A stretch of 16,160 nucleotides of DNA from CAYOSU01 sp964541255 (GTDB lineage Bacteria > Bacillota > Clostridia > Christensenellales > CAMQZB01): the NCBI GenBank assembly GCA_964541255.1, contig CAZIPL010000032.1, positions 1-16,160 of the forward strand. The letters run 5' to 3'. Made by a program: the position numbers and the translations under genes. Of this stretch, positions 13,156 to 16,160 are shown one piece after another; the first letter of the stretch is position 1; each line of letters opens with the position of its first letter. Below the pieces are notes generated by a model that searched no databases, was not told where the DNA came from, and was given only the letters and a program-made list of their open reading frames with translations.

Positions 13156-14322
13156 TTAATCGACGATTTCGTTGTTTGTATACGTCGTGTAAGAGATATA
13201 TAAATCCGAAAGATTCAAGCCGTTTATATAATCTTTTATGACTGCCGACGGGATCGCAAAACCCATGCCGTCCGTACCAAGTTCCGTTGTCGGGATGAGC
13301 TTAAAGGTGTTCATTCCGATGACGAGACCGTACATATTGAAAAGCGGGCCACCGGAGTTTCCGGGATTGATTGCGGCGGAGTGCTGTATTGCCGCGGTCG
13401 TGAAGTTGTCTCCCGAGAGGGTGAAGTATTGAATCGGTGCGGAAACGATACCTTCTGTCGTAGCCAAGCCGTAGCCGCCTGCGTTACCTATCGCAACGCA
13501 AGGCTCGCCGTATTGCAAAAGGGTGGAATCTGCGAACTTGACGCAAGTGAGGTTCTTGGGTGCGTTTTCGATTTTGCATAACGCGATGTCAAGGTCGAGG
13601 TCGTAATCTACTACCGTGAGTACGTAAGCCGTTTCGTTATCGGCGAACGAGCAAGTGATCGTCGGGCAGACATATGTTTTCGTCGTCGTCATGGCGGCAG
13701 GGCCTATGCCCGTTCTTACCGTCTGTTCATAGGTGATAACGTGCGCGTTTGTGATGACGTAACCGCTTTCCGAAACGATAAAGCCCGTTCCCGAGCCTGC
13801 CGAAGTCGAGGAGGACGCCTTGATTTCGATGCAGTTATCCATCTGCGTCTTTGCGACGTTATAGGCAAGCAGCGACGTCGTGTCGATTGTGAGGTTGGTT
13901 TCTTTCTGAAGAAGCTTGTGGATCTCGGCGTCGTAGCTTTCCTTGGTTTCTTTCCAAAGCGAATTGAAAACAAGAACGCCTGTCAATACGTTCGTAATGA
14001 CGAGAATCGGGATCATTATCGCAATGATAAGTCCTATTCCGTGTTGCTTGACTGCTTTTTGGTTATAGCCTCCGTAGTTTTTCGGCGGCGGATTGTCGTT
14101 ATGACCTCCTCCGTTGCCGTTTGAACCGCCGTATCCGAAATGTCTTTCTTCGAAAGGTTTGCTCTCTTCGGTGTCTTTTTCGTCTATTGCGCGTATCTCG
14201 ATTGGCTTTTCATCGTCGTTTTCAGAGAAAAACGGGTCGATAAAACCGTTGGTTGTTTTTTTATTACGTTTATTTTCGTCCTCTTCGTCTCCGAAGAACG
14301 GGTCGTAGTTGAAATATGACAT
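13156..14322 (-). CDS. Membrane-anchored trypsin-like serine protease (S1C/HtrA-type, no PDZ)
   Basis: A 388-residue protein. An N-terminal cytoplasmic region of about 93 residues is acidic, then Gly/Asn/Pro-rich, and carries two similar blocks, YDPFFGDEEDENK (6-18) and IDPFFSENDDEKP (28-40). One transmembrane helix spans about 95-120. The extracellular trypsin domain (about 155-370) shows the full catalytic triad: H194 in ITNAHV, D245 in DLDIALCKI and S323 in NPGNSGGPLF, with the oxyanion GNS. No PDZ domain follows; the protein ends about 65 residues after the active serine. Likely role: quality control or regulated cleavage at the cell surface; the substrate is unknown. The start is supported by TTTGGAGG just upstream on the - strand and by a good promoter. 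It is transcribed divergently from the SLC45-like transporter. HtrA-type proteases without PDZ are known in Firmicutes, so the domain content is not unique. Confidence 0.9.
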   Translation of the reverse strand: MSYFNYDPFFGDEEDENKRNKKTTNGFIDPFFSENDDEKPIEIRAIDEKDTEESKPFEERHFGYGGSNGNGGGHNDNPPPKNYGGYNQKAVKQHGIGLIIAIMIPILVITNVLTGVLVFNSLWKETKESYDAEIHKLLQKETNLTIDTTSLLAYNVAKTQMDNCIEIKASSSTSAGSGTGFIVSESGYVITNAHVITYEQTVRTGIGPAAMTTTKTYVCPTITCSFADNETAYVLTVVDYDLDLDIALCKIENAPKNLTCVKFADSTLLQYGEPCVAIGNAGGYGLATTEGIVSAPIQYFTLSGDNFTTAAIQHSAAINPGNSGGPLFNMYGLVIGMNTFKLIPTTELGTDGMGFAIPSAVIKDYINGLNLSDLYISYTTYTNNEIVD

Positions 14323-14348
14323 ATTATGCCTCCAAAGTATTCGAGTTT

Positions 14349-14377
14349 ATTTTATCATTTTCAGTTGTCGATTGCAA
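14349..14377 (-). promoter_or_regulatory. Promoter of the membrane protease gene
   Basis: On the - strand, TTGCAA (14377-14372), 17 bp, then TGATAAAAT with -10 TAAAAT (14354-14349) and an extended TG. Start near 14342, about 20 nt before ATG 14322. The Shine-Dalgarno sequence is GGAGG. Confidence 0.72.
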
Positions 14378-14428
14378 TCATAGCGATATAATTTTTCTGT
14401 TTAAGTCGATAATTTTAATCAATTAGTG

Positions 14429-14457
14429 TTTACAGAACTTGTTTTTTAATATATAAT
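14429..14457 (+). promoter_or_regulatory. Promoter of the SLC45-like MFS gene
   Basis: TTTACA (14429-14434), 17 bp, consensus TATAAT (14452-14457). Start near 14464 and a leader of about 88 nt to ATG 14552. It fires away from the protease promoter, with about 50 bp between the two -35 boxes. Confidence 0.78.
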
Positions 14458-14551
14458 AATAAATATAACTATGATTTTATATTAGGATAGCACTTAAATG
14501 TATTAATAAAATGTGCAAATTGTGTTATTTCGATGTAAAAGGAGAAAAACA

Positions 14552-15904
14552 ATGGACAAAAAAAGAAACAACGTGACGGAGCTTAATTACGCAAAGACTT
14601 TGCTCCTTGGCGTCGTGTTCCTGTCGATCTCACTTCTTAACGGTGCGCACGACAACATGACGAGTAAGATCCTCGACAACCAGTTCAATATGGACTATTT
14701 CTGGAGAGGATTTATTATGGCGATAGATAACATGCTTGCTATGTTCATGCTTCCTATGTTCGGAAGATTTTCCGACGCATGCAATTCGAGATGGGGTAAA
14801 AGAAAACCTTTTGTTTTCTGGGGAACGATTTCCGCATGTTTGTTCCTTATGCTTTTCCCCGTTGCGTTGAAACTCAACAACGAAGCATTCTTTATCGTAG
14901 TAATTTGCTTATTCCTTATTTCGCTCGCTACATATAGATCGGCAGGTGTTGCGCTCGTTGCGGACGTAACGATAAAGCCGCTCCGCTCGAAAGCAAACGC
15001 GATAATCAACCTTATGGGCGCGGTTGCGTTCATTTTGGGAACGCTCTTCACGATGTTCCTCTATAAGGACGTAATTCCGGGAACGACGGAAAGACCTATT
15101 CCTATCTGGATCGCGTACGCGCTCTATACCGGTATTACTCTTGTCTGCCTATTTATATATATGGTATTCATTCCCGAGAAGAAGTGGACGGAGGAGAGAG
15201 AACGCATCGAAGACGAACTCAATCTCGACGACGAGGCAGAGCAAGTCGACGGCGTAAAGGTTAAACTTGACAAAGAGCACCTCAAGAGCTTGATTTTGGT
15301 TCTTATTTCCATTGTATTGTGGACGTTCGGATATAACGCAATCACCACAAATTACAGCGTTTACGCAAGCGAAGTTCTCGGAACGACGGACGGCGGATTC
15401 GCAGGTCCTACGCTTATCGCGGGTATCGCGGCGTTTGCTGCATATATTCCTATCGGCTGGATGGCTACGAAATTCGGCAGAAGAAAAACGATAATGTTCG
15501 GTCTTGTTCTTGCGGCAATAGGCTTTTTCGCGGCGATTTTCTTGAGAATGGGTTGGGCAATGTATGTCGTATTTATTATGGTCGGAATCGCGCAGGCTTC
15601 CATAACGGTAAATACGCTTCCGATGGTTGTCGAATTCGCAAACAAAAATACCATAGGTCAGTTCACTGGGTATTATTATATTGCGACTCAAACCGCTCAG
15701 GCGCTTTCGCCTCTTGCTATCGGTGCGATTATGTCTTTGATAGTCAAATCGACGGGTAGCCATTATCAGGCAAACCTTGCGTTGTTCCCTTACGGAACGA
15801 TATTCGTAGTTCTTGCGATTGTTCCGCTTATTTTCACAAAATACGGAGACGCAAAGGCAATTGCTAAGGGTAGCGCACTCGAAATGCTCGATATCGACGA
15901 CTGA
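14552..15904 (+). CDS. MFS transporter, SLC45/sucrose-transporter-like
   Basis: A 450-residue membrane carrier. ATG 14552 follows AAAAGGAG (14537-14544); the ATG at 14513 would put the start before that ribosome binding site. About 12 hydrophobic segments are visible. The loop after helix II reads GRFSDACNSRWGKRKPF (71-87), close to the G..SD...SRWG.R.PF form typical of SLC45-type sucrose and disaccharide carriers and their bacterial relatives. The pseudo-repeat in the second half is ATKFGRRKT. The central cytoplasmic loop is strongly charged (PEKKWTEERERIEDELNLDD). Helix I contains the charged pair NGAHDN, possibly in the substrate or cation path. A disaccharide such as sucrose or maltose is the family expectation; nothing here fixes the substrate. 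Single-gene unit, third MFS carrier in the window and from a different subfamily than the other two. Confidence 0.85.
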   Translation: MDKKRNNVTELNYAKTLLLGVVFLSISLLNGAHDNMTSKILDNQFNMDYFWRGFIMAIDNMLAMFMLPMFGRFSDACNSRWGKRKPFVFWGTISACLFLMLFPVALKLNNEAFFIVVICLFLISLATYRSAGVALVADVTIKPLRSKANAIINLMGAVAFILGTLFTMFLYKDVIPGTTERPIPIWIAYALYTGITLVCLFIYMVFIPEKKWTEERERIEDELNLDDEAEQVDGVKVKLDKEHLKSLILVLISIVLWTFGYNAITTNYSVYASEVLGTTDGGFAGPTLIAGIAAFAAYIPIGWMATKFGRRKTIMFGLVLAAIGFFAAIFLRMGWAMYVVFIMVGIAQASITVNTLPMVVEFANKNTIGQFTGYYYIATQTAQALSPLAIGAIMSLIVKSTGSHYQANLALFPYGTIFVVLAIVPLIFTKYGDAKAIAKGSALEMLDIDD

Positions 15905-15991
15905 TTTTCGGGTTTTTATGAAAAAATTAAAAAGTTTTCGGAAAAAGAAAATGCCGAAATATAAGTAATTGTGGCATAATTCTTAAGAAAA

Positions 15992-16032
15992 CCACTACAT
16001 TTAGTGGCGGGAAGAGGTTTCTTTCCGCCACT
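15992..16032 (+). terminator. Terminator-like hairpin with an overlapping alternative stem
   Basis: AGTGGCGGGAA (16003-16013) pairs with TTTCCGCCACT (16022-16032), 11 bp with one G-U pair and an 8-nt loop. No strong T run follows (TAAAATTT). A shorter stem, CCACTA (15992-15997) with TAGTGG (16002-16007), uses the same 5' arm and excludes the longer one. It probably ends transcription of the MFS gene, about 90 nt after its stop. Confidence 0.55.
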
Positions 16033-16045
16033 TAAAATTTATTTG

Positions 16046-16117
16046 AAAAAACTTAAAAAAAGTTTAAAAAACATTGAAAAAACCGTTGACAAAAAGTTTC
16101 AGATTTGTTAATATAAT
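16046..16117 (+). promoter_or_regulatory. Strong promoter with phased A-tracts, likely of a stable RNA (rRNA) operon
   Basis: Consensus TTGACA (16086-16091), 17 bp, TAATAT (16109-16114), overlapping TATAAT (16112-16117). Upstream A runs at 16046-16051, 16055-16061, 16066-16071 and 16077-16082 are spaced about 10 bp, one helix turn, which bends DNA and can act as an UP element. The following leader, up to the window end, contains GTCC...AGCGAAGAGGACATTGAAAAC, which resembles leaders and spacers of Firmicutes rRNA operons as I recall them. The RNA gene itself is outside the window. Confidence 0.65.
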
Positions 16118-16160
16118 GAAGCTGTCCGTTGAAGCGGGTAGCGAAGAGGACATTGAAAAC

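Overview
The window looks like a chromosomal segment of a moderately AT-rich Gram-positive bacterium, most likely an uncultured gut or rumen Clostridia lineage. The evidence is the gene order infB-rbfA-nrnA-truB-ribF (the classical Firmicutes nusA-infB operon), an aminopeptidase P-efp pair, strong Shine-Dalgarno sequences and near-consensus sigma-A promoters with 17-bp spacers. The lineage call is inference from gene order and style; no marker is decisive.

Left part (1-6774): housekeeping genes for translation and RNA. The 3' part of infB enters from outside the window and is followed by rbfA, a DHH/DHHA1 phosphoesterase (nrnA-like), truB, ribF and an endonuclease IV-like TIM barrel. All are on the + strand with 2-8 bp gaps or overlaps, so they form one operon. 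A promoter inside the end of the endonuclease gene starts a second unit, aminopeptidase P plus EF-P, closed by a strong terminator at 6745-6774.

Middle part (6775-12650): mostly single-gene units, each with its own promoter and terminator. They are a degenerate FAD-oxidase/AGPS-like protein of 427 aa, a GPH-family sugar symporter, a second MFS transporter, and a truncated GcvT-like folate-fold protein of 213 aa. Both enzyme-like proteins lack parts of their family's active site, so they may be repurposed or decaying.

12628-13155 has no credible gene. It holds a terminator, a two-hairpin dispersed-type repeat, and a ~296-bp element bounded by imperfect inverted repeats with a bidirectional terminator-like hairpin inside. 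This is the best candidate for a mobile or structural element here.

Right part (13156-16160): a membrane-anchored trypsin-like (S1C/HtrA-type) protease without a PDZ domain lies on the - strand, divergent from an SLC45-like MFS transporter on the + strand. The window ends in a strong promoter preceded by phased A-tracts and followed by a short leader that resembles the start of an rRNA operon; the transcribed gene lies outside.

Three different MFS carriers with no catabolic enzyme beside them suggest uptake or export of carbohydrates or related solutes, but no substrate can be named. I see no CRISPR array, tRNA gene, transposase, integrase or phage gene. I found no clear new multi-gene system. 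The most unusual items are the two degenerate enzymes, the inverted-repeat element and the curved promoter at the right end.
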